64,000 nt of DNA, taken from Pseudomonas gingeri (GTDB taxonomy: Bacteria; Pseudomonadota; Gammaproteobacteria; Pseudomonadales; Pseudomonadaceae). Position 1 is the stretch's first letter; each line of letters starts with the position of its first letter. The notes beneath the pieces were generated by a model, which worked only from the letters and a program-made list of their open reading frames with translations, did no database searches and was not told the DNA's origin. The stretch lies in assembly GCF_013386165.1 (NCBI RefSeq), contig NZ_JACAOS010000017.1:62001-126000 (forward strand). The letters are read 5' to 3'. Position numbers and translations under genes: made by a program. Positions 25,867-33,041 of the stretch are shown piece after piece.

Positions 25867-25884
25867 TGTTCATTTTAATAAACA
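25867..25884. promoter_or_regulatory. Imperfect 18-base palindrome between kauB and the cupin gene
   Basis: TGTTCATTTTAATAAACA has 7 of 9 bases symmetric. It lies 51 bases before the cupin ATG and about 170 bases before kauB, in an AT-rich patch. It could be an operator for the polyamine regulator PauR. That is a guess from context. Confidence 0.35.
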
Positions 25885-25934
25885 TAGACTCGGTGCTTAC
25901 GACCCAAGGCCCATCACCGCAGAGGAAGAGCAGT

Positions 25935-26297
25935 ATGAGTATCCAGGACATCGTCGATTTCAGCGAAGCCACCACCACGCCGGAACGCTTTCGCCCGGCA
26001 GCGGAGAAAGTCTTCAAGGGCGACCCCGAGCAGACGATCTACAACCACTATGGCAGCCCCTGCGGACAGATGAATGCCGGCGTCTGGGAAGGCGCAGTGG
26101 GCCAGTGGACGGTGAACTACACCGAGCATGAATACTGCGAAATCGTCCAGGGCGTCTCGGTGCTGCGCGACAACGACGGCAATGCCAAGACCTTGCGCTC
26201 CGGTGATCGCTTCGTGATTCCAGCGGGTTTCAAGGGCACCTGGGAGGTGCTGGAACACTGCCGCAAGATCTATGTGGTCTTCGAACAGAAAGCCTGA
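25935..26297 (+). CDS. Small cupin-domain protein
   Basis: This 120-residue protein consists of a single cupin barrel of the DUF861/ureidoglycine-aminohydrolase type. Landmarks are HEYCEIVQGVSVLRD (metal-binding strand) and SGDRFVIPAGFKGTWEV. The N-terminal part contains GVWEGAVGQWTVNYTEHE. ATG 25935 has GAGGAAGAG upstream. Its divergent partner is the polyamine aldehyde dehydrogenase, so a link with polyamine or amine metabolism is plausible but not shown. Its stop codon directly abuts the stop codon of the convergent peptidase-like gene, with no spacer. Confidence 0.82.
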   Translation: MSIQDIVDFSEATTTPERFRPAAEKVFKGDPEQTIYNHYGSPCGQMNAGVWEGAVGQWTVNYTEHEYCEIVQGVSVLRDNDGNAKTLRSGDRFVIPAGFKGTWEVLEHCRKIYVVFEQKA

Positions 26298-27686
26298 TCA
26301 AACCTGGACGCACCAGGACCGCGGGTCCTGGGTGGACTTACGCGGATAGGGAATGTCCAGCTGAAGGTCATCGCGCTCGAAACGCAGACGGCCCTCGGCC
26401 GTTTCCTCGAACTCGGCCTCGCTCAGGGCCAGGATCCAGTAGAAGTCCTTCCGCCCACAGTCCTCCTTGACCTGGGAAGCCACCGTCGCCGCCCGCAGAT
26501 CGATTCGGCCGTCGCTCAAGGCGAACCTGGCCTCGACTCCGGTTTCAATTTTTTCGGGCAGCGCGGCGATCCGGTAGGTATTCCCGAGCCCGAAACTTCC
26601 CTGCATGGCTCCCTGCGGCACCAGCAGGCGCTTGCCCGTCGGATCGTTGAAACGCAGCAGGAATGCCTCGAAAGCTTGCGCGGCCTGGCGATTTTCCTTG
26701 GCGATCGCGTCTTCGAGGCGTTGACCCAGAGATTCGTCAGGCGGGTTTTCGAGGGCCGAAACCGAACCCAGGAGTATCGACACGGGCATTTCTCCCCGAG
26801 CAACACGAGGCAGCCAATTCACCCCCTGGCGATCGAGCAGATGTCCAGCCAGGGCACCCAGCGCATAACTTTCATGATCGGCGGCCAAGTACTCGGTCTG
26901 CCCCGACAGGCTCAGCTTCTTGAGCATGAGCGCGTGCCATTCAACGGTGCCCGGCTCCAGCCCGAGCGCCAGCAGTTGAGCAATCAGCTCCACATAATAG
27001 GCACTGCCTTCGGAGCGGTCGGTATTGCGAATGCCCGTCGACTCATGGGCATGTTCGCCCAACCAGTGGCGATACCAGTAGCTGGCCCGCGCCAGCCCAT
27101 CGGGCTCGCCCCGGACCGCCGCCAGCAAGTGGCGAATCATCTGGTTGCGATACAGCCGCGGCTCGGCAATCGCGGGATAGCGAATGCTGCGCTCGGCCCC
27201 CGGATGATGCGCCCAGGCCTCTTCGGCGTAAAAGTGGAAGGCCTCGTGAGTCGCCAAGCCAAACAGCTCGGGGACCGCCTGGGGATCCTCCAGCCGCTGC
27301 ATTTCATCCCCAGGCAACGTTTCGCCCATCCCCACAAAGACTGCCGGGCGACCTTGCCAGCGGAGCTTGTCGAACGACTTGTATGCGTAGGACGGCCCCA
27401 GTGCCCGGATCGCCGCCATGTCGATCTCATGCCCGCCGTGAGCATTCATCAACCAGGCCCGCTGTCCATTGCTGGTCAACAACTGGACATCCGCGAAGAC
27501 CCGGGTGACCTCGCTGAACTCAGCCAGCGCGGGCCAGGCGGCCTGGGTCGCCTCGGTCATCCTGCGCACATAGGCATCCGTAGCGGCGCCGGCCTTCGAC
27601 GGCGACGATGGCGCCGCCAAAACCGCGATACTGCCCGCCGCCAATACCACCAGCAGCAGGAAGCCAAACATCCTTGCAATCATCAT
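26298..27686 (-). CDS. Exported protein of unknown family with an HExxH zinc-peptidase motif
   Basis: This 462-residue protein begins with an uncleaved or cleavable hydrophobic signal (MMIARMFGFLLLVVLAAGSI, cleavage near residue 25). It has no family I recognise. The sequence THEAFHFY places HExxH at residues 147-151, and Glu226 in RSEGSAYYVE is a possible third zinc ligand, the pattern of gluzincin peptidases. The rest is mixed alpha/beta-like, with a short Cys pair (EDCGRKD and SWCVQV) near the C-terminus. ATG 27686 has GGAG at seven bases; a GTG at 27722 and an ATG at 27707 are alternatives. Peptidase activity is inferred from the motif only. Confidence 0.7.
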   Translation of the reverse strand: MMIARMFGFLLLVVLAAGSIAVLAAPSSPSKAGAATDAYVRRMTEATQAAWPALAEFSEVTRVFADVQLLTSNGQRAWLMNAHGGHEIDMAAIRALGPSYAYKSFDKLRWQGRPAVFVGMGETLPGDEMQRLEDPQAVPELFGLATHEAFHFYAEEAWAHHPGAERSIRYPAIAEPRLYRNQMIRHLLAAVRGEPDGLARASYWYRHWLGEHAHESTGIRNTDRSEGSAYYVELIAQLLALGLEPGTVEWHALMLKKLSLSGQTEYLAADHESYALGALAGHLLDRQGVNWLPRVARGEMPVSILLGSVSALENPPDESLGQRLEDAIAKENRQAAQAFEAFLLRFNDPTGKRLLVPQGAMQGSFGLGNTYRIAALPEKIETGVEARFALSDGRIDLRAATVASQVKEDCGRKDFYWILALSEAEFEETAEGRLRFERDDLQLDIPYPRKSTQDPRSWCVQV

Positions 27687-27800
27687 GAGCGCTCTCCACA
27701 TCCGCATCCGTTCGGTGTTCACCCCAGTCTAGGAAAGGTGCAACGGGAAAAATGTAGGAATCAGACACGCAACAGGCGGGAGTCGGCCGAAAAAAGGGCG

Positions 27801-27832
27801 AAAAAAAACCCCGAACAAGTCGGGGTTTTTCT
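27801..27832 (-). terminator. Rho-independent terminator of the rpmB-rpmG operon
   Basis: CCCCGA and TCGGGG form the stem, flanked by long A and T runs, 17 bases past the rpmG stop on the minus strand. Confidence 0.88.
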
Positions 27833-27848
27833 TGAAAAACAAAATCAA

Positions 27849-28004
27849 TTACTTGATTTTGCCTTCCTTGTAGATCACGTGCTTACGAACAACCGGATCA
27901 TATTTCTTGATCTCGATTTTGTCCGGAGTAGTGCGCTTGTTCTTGTCAGTCGTGTAGAAATGACCAGTACCGGCGCTCGAGATCAAACGAATCAATTCAC
28001 GCAT
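27849..28004 (-). CDS. rpmG: 50S ribosomal protein L33
   Basis: This 51-residue basic protein of the large ribosomal subunit begins MRELIRLISSAGTGHFYTT and ends KHVIYKEGKIK, the normal L33 sequence. The zinc-ribbon cysteines of some L33 forms are absent, so this is the Cys-less form. It follows rpmB by 11 bases and shares its transcript, ending at the terminator at 27801. The ATG at 28004 has an AAGGAG site. Confidence 0.95.
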   Translation of the reverse strand: MRELIRLISSAGTGHFYTTDKNKRTTPDKIEIKKYDPVVRKHVIYKEGKIK

Positions 28005-28015
28005 GATTTAGCTCC

Positions 28016-28249
28016 TTATACCTTGCCATCGCGACGGATTTCGGCCAGCACGACATCAATGCCGCGCTTGTCGATGATACGCATGCCCTTGGCGGATACG
28101 CGCAGACGCACAAAACGCTTCTCGGACTCGACCCAGAAGCGGTGATGCTGCAGGTTCGGCAGGAAACGACGACGGGTTTTGTTGTTTGCGTGGGAAATGT
28201 TATTCCCAGTCACCGGACCCTTACCGGTAACTTGACAGACTCTAGACAT
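28016..28249 (-). CDS. rpmB: 50S ribosomal protein L28
   Basis: This 77-residue large-subunit protein begins MSRVCQVTGKGPVTGNNISH and contains RRFLPNLQHHRFWVESEKRF. It is the first gene of the rpmB-rpmG operon. The leader region contains a short hairpin at 28274-28292 (CCAACCC and GGGTTGG). Confidence 0.96.
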   Translation of the reverse strand: MSRVCQVTGKGPVTGNNISHANNKTRRRFLPNLQHHRFWVESEKRFVRLRVSAKGMRIIDKRGIDVVLAEIRRDGKV

Positions 28250-28699
28250 GCCTCAGCCCTCTAAAACCACATGCCCAACCCGGCATGGGTTGGCCGCTTA
28301 ATCTCTCAGTCATTTGGCGCCAGGCGCCGCGTTTCTTTAAGGGTCTTACCGGCTACACCTACAAGCGAAGGAACCGGGCCCCTAGAAAAGAGCGCTGCTT
28401 TATACCAGAAAGACCAAGGTGCAACAACACAATGTGTGATTAAAACCCAGGCAGCGCATCAGAAATAGCCGGCCAGCACGCCAGCAGCATGGGCTGGCGC
28501 CCTGAAAGGCCGCTCGTCGCACAATGCCGATCATCGGTCCAAAAGGCCCGCCAAACCGTGCGGTGAAAATATCGGGGGAAGCAGGCAAACTGCAAAACCC
28601 GGTAAAAACGGGATAGTCAATTACCGTCCATACCTCTAGGGTAGGACTTTTCCAGACTGCACTCGCAGATGGGACAACGACCTGCAAAGGATACTGAAT
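28250..28699. other. Intergenic region between rpmB and a peptide-binding protein gene
   Basis: These 450 bases hold the divergent promoters of rpmB and the ABC substrate-binding protein. Two hairpins are seen: CCAACCC-GGCAT-GGGTTGG at 28274-28292 and a GGCGCC-A-GGCGCC palindrome near 28316-28328. No open reading frame in it has protein-like features. A small RNA gene would fit here but no terminator or promoter is clear enough to call one. Confidence 0.4.
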
Positions 28700-30289
28700 A
28701 TGCGTCTCGCTGCCCTACCGCTATTGCTCGTCCCCTTCCTCGGGTTGCCGGCCTTCGCCGCCAGCACACTGAGCGTCTGCACCGAAGCCAGCCCCGATGG
28801 GTTCGACGTGGTGCAGTATAACTCGCTGACCACCACCAATGCCTCAGCCGACGTGCTGATGAACCGCCTGGTGGACTTCGACGCCGCCAGCGGCAAGTTG
28901 GTGCCCAGCCTCGCTGACAGCTGGACCGTGTCCGACGACGGCCTGGTCTACGAGTTCAAGCTGCATCCGGGGGTGAAATTCCATCACACCGACTACTTCA
29001 AGCCGACCCGCGACCTGACCGCCAGCGACGTGCGTTTCAGCTTCGAACGGATGCTCGACCCGGCCAACCCGTGGCATCAGGTCGCCCAGAGCGGCTTTCC
29101 CCACGCCCAGTCGCTGCAACTGCCGAGCCTGATCAAACGGATCGAGGCCACTGATCCACTGACCGTGCGGTTCACCCTCGACCACCCCGAGTCGACCTTC
29201 CTCGCCGCCTTGAGCATGGGCTTCGCCTCGATCTATTCGGCGGAATACGCCGACAAGCTGATGGCCGCGGGCACCCCGGAAAAGCTCAACAGCCAACCCA
29301 TCGGCACCGGGCCGTTCGTGTTCGGTCGGTTCCAGAAAGACGCCTCGATCCGCTATAGCGCCAACCCGGACTATTTCGCGGGCAAGCCGGCGGTCGACAA
29401 CCTGATCTTCGCCATTACCCCGGATGCCAACGTGCGCCTGCAGAAGCTGCGGCGCAATGAATGCCAGATCGCACTGTCGCCCAAACCCCTGGATGTCGTG
29501 GCCGCCAGCAAGGAGCCGACGCTCAAGGTGGAAAAAACCGCGGCCTTCATGACCGCCTTTATCGCCATCAACAGCCAGCATCCACCGCTGGACAAGCCGG
29601 AAGTGCGCCAGGCCATCAACCTCGCCGTCGACAAGAACAGCTACCTCAAGGCGGTGTTCGAAGAAACCGCCGAGGCCGCCAACGGCCCGTACCCACCCAA
29701 TACCTGGAGTTATGCCAAGGACCTGCCCGGCTACGCCCATGACCCGGAAAAAGCCAAGGCCCTACTGGCCAAGGTCGGACTCAAGGACGGTTTCCAGACC
29801 ACCATCTGGACGCGCCCGTCGGGCAGCCTGCTCAACCCCAACCCCAGCCTCGGCGCCCAGCTGCTACAAGCCGACCTCGCCGAAGTCGGCATCCAGGCGC
29901 AGATCCGCGTGATCGAATGGGGCGAACTGATCCGCCGGGCCAAGGCCGGTGAGCATGACCTGCTGTTCATGGGCTGGGCCGGCGACAACGGCGACCCGGA
30001 CAACTTCCTGACCCCGCAATTCTCCTGTGCCGCGGTGAAGTCGGGCACCAACTTCGCCCGCTACTGCGATGCGGGACTGGACAAGCTGATCAGCGCTGGC
30101 AAGACCACCAGCGAACAAGGGGTACGCAGCAAGCTGTACGAACAGGCCCAGGCGCAGATCCAGCAACAGGCCTTGTGGGTACCGCTGGCGCATCCGACGG
30201 CCTTTGCCTTGCTGCGCAAGAACGTCAAGGGTTATGAAGTGAGTCCGTTTGGGCGGCAGGACTTCTCCAAGGTCAGCCTAAAGCCCTGA
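28700..30289 (+). CDS. Periplasmic peptide-binding protein of an ABC transporter (DppA-like)
   Basis: This 529-residue substrate-binding protein of family 5 should deliver di- or oligopeptides, or related ligands, to an ABC importer. The signal peptide ends near residue 20 (PAFAA|STL). Family landmarks include KLHPGVKFHHTDYF, NSQPIGTGPFVFGRF and LFMGWAGDNGDPDNFL. No permease or ATPase gene is next to it, so it works with components encoded elsewhere. Downstream is a REP doublet and then the convergent radC gene. The peptide or sugar-acid preference cannot be told from sequence. Confidence 0.92.
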   Translation: MRLAALPLLLVPFLGLPAFAASTLSVCTEASPDGFDVVQYNSLTTTNASADVLMNRLVDFDAASGKLVPSLADSWTVSDDGLVYEFKLHPGVKFHHTDYFKPTRDLTASDVRFSFERMLDPANPWHQVAQSGFPHAQSLQLPSLIKRIEATDPLTVRFTLDHPESTFLAALSMGFASIYSAEYADKLMAAGTPEKLNSQPIGTGPFVFGRFQKDASIRYSANPDYFAGKPAVDNLIFAITPDANVRLQKLRRNECQIALSPKPLDVVAASKEPTLKVEKTAAFMTAFIAINSQHPPLDKPEVRQAINLAVDKNSYLKAVFEETAEAANGPYPPNTWSYAKDLPGYAHDPEKAKALLAKVGLKDGFQTTIWTRPSGSLLNPNPSLGAQLLQADLAEVGIQAQIRVIEWGELIRRAKAGEHDLLFMGWAGDNGDPDNFLTPQFSCAAVKSGTNFARYCDAGLDKLISAGKTTSEQGVRSKLYEQAQAQIQQQALWVPLAHPTAFALLRKNVKGYEVSPFGRQDFSKVSLKP

Positions 30290-30322
30290 TCGGCACCGCA
30301 TCACGACAGCGGGCACGGTTCC

Positions 30323-30454
30323 TGTAGGAGCCGAGCTTGCTCGCGATCGGGCGCGCAGCGGCCGCAATCCGGCGGACGAGGTGTGCCAGATACACCGCAA
30401 GCACAGGTTTTACGACTGCTGCGCAGCCGATCGCGAGCAAGCTCGGCTCCTACA
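30323..30454. repeat. REP doublet with long spacer
   Basis: Inverted copies TGTAGGAGCCGAGCTTGCTCG and CGAGCAAGCTCGGCTCCTACA are separated by about 80 bases. The doublet lies between two convergent genes. The core is GAGC with an extra C compared with the 36639 doublet. Confidence 0.88.
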
Positions 30455-30492
30455 AGGGATCGCAGCGTTTGCCCGATCCCAATCCGATCCCC

Positions 30493-31167
30493 CTACATCC
30501 AACCACGCTCCATCATCGACAAGGGCTCGCCCTCGCCGACGATAAAGTGATCGAGCACCCGCACATCGACGAATTCCAGCGCCGTTTTCAGCCGTTTGGT
30601 CAGCACATGATCGGCCTGACTGGGCTCGGCAACCCCCGAAGGGTGGTTGTGACACAAGATCAACGCCGCCGCGTTATGCGCCAGCGCCCGCTTGACCACC
30701 TGCCGCGGGTAGACGCTGGCGTTGTCGATGGAGCCGTGAAACAACGGCTCGAACGCCAACACCCGATGCTTGCTGTCGAGAAACAGACAGGCGAACACCT
30801 CATGGGGCTCATGGCGCAGCATTGCCTTGAGGTAATCGCGCACCGCCCGCGGGCTTTCCAGCACCGAGTCGCGCCGCAGGCGCTCGGCCAGATGCCGACG
30901 GGCCATCTCCAGCACCGCCTGCAATTGCGCGAACTTCGCCGGTCCCAGGCCCAACTGACAAGCAAACGCCTTCTGGTCGGACTCCAGCAGATTGCGCAGG
31001 CTGCCGAACCGACTCAACAGATCCCGGGCCAGGTCCACCGCGCTTTTGCCGGAAACCCCGGTGCGCAAGAAGATCGCCAACAACTCGGCGTCCGACAGAC
31101 TCGCCGCGCCCTGCTCCAGCAATTTCTCCCGTGGCCGCTCCGTCGCCGGCCAATCACGAATACTCAT
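30493..31167 (-). CDS. radC: RadC/YeeS-type JAB-domain protein
   Basis: This 224-residue protein has a helix-hairpin-helix N-terminal region (ASLSDAELLAIFLRTG, residues about 20-36) and a C-terminal MPN/JAB metalloprotease-like fold. The JAMM pattern is visible in LCHNHPSGVAEPSQAD. RadC was once thought to act in DNA repair; its actual role is uncertain. ATG 31167 has GGGAGG five bases upstream. It is divergent from coaBC across 134 bases. Confidence 0.93.
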   Translation of the reverse strand: MSIRDWPATERPREKLLEQGAASLSDAELLAIFLRTGVSGKSAVDLARDLLSRFGSLRNLLESDQKAFACQLGLGPAKFAQLQAVLEMARRHLAERLRRDSVLESPRAVRDYLKAMLRHEPHEVFACLFLDSKHRVLAFEPLFHGSIDNASVYPRQVVKRALAHNAAALILCHNHPSGVAEPSQADHVLTKRLKTALEFVDVRVLDHFIVGEGEPLSMMERGWM

Positions 31168-31301
31168 TGCACCTCCCTGTCCTTGTGGCGCCGCTGTTCC
31201 CTGGCGGTCGCTGTGTTATCTTAGCCCATCATTTTTACCCTTGATCTGGCCTGGGGAGGCGTCGTCAGGGGGTCGCCATCACCGGACTAAAAGGCAGGTC
31301 T

Positions 31302-32510
31302 ATGCAGCGGCTGTATCGGAAACGCATCGTTCTCGGCGTCGGCGGCGGCATTGCTGCCTACAAGAGCGCCGAGCTGGTTCGCCGACTTCTCGACCAGGGC
31401 GCCGAAGTGCGCGTGGTCATGACCCGCGGCGGCAGCGAGTTCATCACCCCACTGACCATGCAGGCACTGTCCGGGCACCCGGTGCACCTGGACCTGCTCG
31501 ACCCGGCCGCCGAAGCCGCCATGGGCCATATCGAGCTGGCGAAATGGGCCGACCTGGTGCTGATCGCCCCGGCCACCGCCGACCTGATCGCGCGCCTGGC
31601 CCAGGGCATCGCCAACGACCTGCTGACGACCCTGGTGCTCGCCACCGACGCCACCGTGGCCATCGCCCCGGCCATGAACCAGGCCATGTGGCGCGACCCG
31701 GCCACCCAGGCCAACACCCAATTGCTGCAAAGCCGCGGCATTCAGGTCTTCGGCCCGGCCTCCGGCAGCCAGGCCTGCGGCGACGTCGGCCTGGGGCGCA
31801 TGCTCGAAGCCACGGACCTGGCGCACTGCGCCGCCGATTGCTTCCAGCACCTGGCCCTGACCGGCAAACACGTGCTGATCACCGCCGGCCCGACCCAGGA
31901 AAACATCGACCCGGTGCGCTACATCACCAACCACAGCTCCGGGAAAATGGGCTTTGCCCTGGCCGAAGCCGCGGTCGAAGCCGGTGCCCGGGTGACCCTG
32001 ATCACCGGCCCCGTGCATCTGCCGACCCCGGACCGGGTGACCCGCATCGACGTGGTCAGCGCCCGCGATATGCTCGCCGCCTGCGAAGCGGCCATGCCCT
32101 GCGACCTGTTTATCGCCTCGGCCGCAGTCGCGGACTACCGCCCGGAAGTCGTTGCCCCGCAAAAACTCAAGAAAGACCCTACGAACGGCGACGGCCTGCT
32201 GCTGCAGATGGTGCGTAACCCGGACATCCTGGCCACTATTGCCAGCCGTGCCGACCGTCCGTTCAGCGTCGGTTTCGCCGCCGAGACCGAACACCTGCTC
32301 GACTACGCTGCACGCAAGCTCAAGGACAAGAACCTCGACCTGATCGTCGCCAATGACGTGGCCAACCCCAGCATTGGCTTCAACAGCGAGGAAAACGCCT
32401 GCAGCGTGATCGACCGCAAGCTCCATGCGACGCTCTTTGCCCAGACCAGCAAGGGCAAGATTGCCCGCCAGCTGGTGTCCTTTATCGCCGAACGACTGAA
32501 CCAGGTTTAA
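31302..32510 (+). CDS. coaBC: Bifunctional phosphopantothenoylcysteine decarboxylase / synthase
   Basis: This 402-residue enzyme makes 4'-phosphopantetheine in coenzyme A synthesis. The N-terminal CoaC flavoprotein domain starts with the FMN-binding IVLGVGGGIAAYKSAE and has the catalytic His in MGHIELAKWAD and the Cys in SGSQACGDVG. The C-terminal CoaB domain, which joins phosphopantothenate and cysteine using CTP, starts near ITAGPTQENIDPVRYITNH and has the conserved KLKKDP. It leads a head-to-tail run with dut (5 bases) and algC (70 bases). Confidence 0.97.
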   Translation: MQRLYRKRIVLGVGGGIAAYKSAELVRRLLDQGAEVRVVMTRGGSEFITPLTMQALSGHPVHLDLLDPAAEAAMGHIELAKWADLVLIAPATADLIARLAQGIANDLLTTLVLATDATVAIAPAMNQAMWRDPATQANTQLLQSRGIQVFGPASGSQACGDVGLGRMLEATDLAHCAADCFQHLALTGKHVLITAGPTQENIDPVRYITNHSSGKMGFALAEAAVEAGARVTLITGPVHLPTPDRVTRIDVVSARDMLAACEAAMPCDLFIASAAVADYRPEVVAPQKLKKDPTNGDGLLLQMVRNPDILATIASRADRPFSVGFAAETEHLLDYAARKLKDKNLDLIVANDVANPSIGFNSEENACSVIDRKLHATLFAQTSKGKIARQLVSFIAERLNQV

Positions 32511-32515
32511 TTTTC

Positions 32516-32971
32516 ATGCACGCTTTGCAAGCCAAGATCCTCGACCCACGCATCGGCGGTGAATTCCCGCTGCCACAGTACGCCACGCCGGGCTCCGCCG
32601 GCCTCGACCTGCGCGCCATGCTCCAGCAGGACACCGTACTGGAACCGGGCCAGACCTTGCTGATCCCCACCGGCCTGTCCGTGTACATCGGCGACCCGGG
32701 CCTCGCCGCCCTGATCCTGCCGCGCTCCGGCCTCGGTCATAAACACGGCATCGTACTGGGCAACCTGGTGGGCCTGATCGACTCCGACTACCAGGGCGAA
32801 CTGATGGTGTCCTGCTGGAACCGTGGCCAGAGCGCCTTCAACATCGTCGTCGGCGAGCGTATTGCCCAACTGGTGCTGGTGCCGGTGGTCCAGGCGCACT
32901 TCGAACTGGTCGAAACCTTCGACGAAAGCCAACGCGGTGCCGGCGGTTTCGGGCACTCGGGCAGCCATTGA
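32516..32971 (+). CDS. dut: Deoxyuridine 5'-triphosphate nucleotidohydrolase (dUTPase)
   Basis: This 151-residue trimeric enzyme hydrolyses dUTP to dUMP, keeping uracil out of DNA and supplying dTMP synthesis. Family motifs are visible in order: TPGSAGLDLRA, LPRSGLGHKHG, LGNLVGLIDSDYQG, GERIAQLVLVP and the C-terminal RGAGGFGHSG. It begins five bases after the coaBC stop and is surely cotranscribed with it. Confidence 0.97.
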   Translation: MHALQAKILDPRIGGEFPLPQYATPGSAGLDLRAMLQQDTVLEPGQTLLIPTGLSVYIGDPGLAALILPRSGLGHKHGIVLGNLVGLIDSDYQGELMVSCWNRGQSAFNIVVGERIAQLVLVPVVQAHFELVETFDESQRGAGGFGHSGSH

Positions 32972-33041
32972 CCTAAGCTGATCCAGAACCGGTCCGAACG
33001 GTGCGCGTTGAATTTCAGGATGATCCTCTCGGAGGCAGTAT

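Noticed and set aside
28274..28468. A short plus-strand open frame in the rpmB upstream gap
   Set aside because: No ribosome site, no family similarity, and it crosses the leader hairpins; taken as non-coding.
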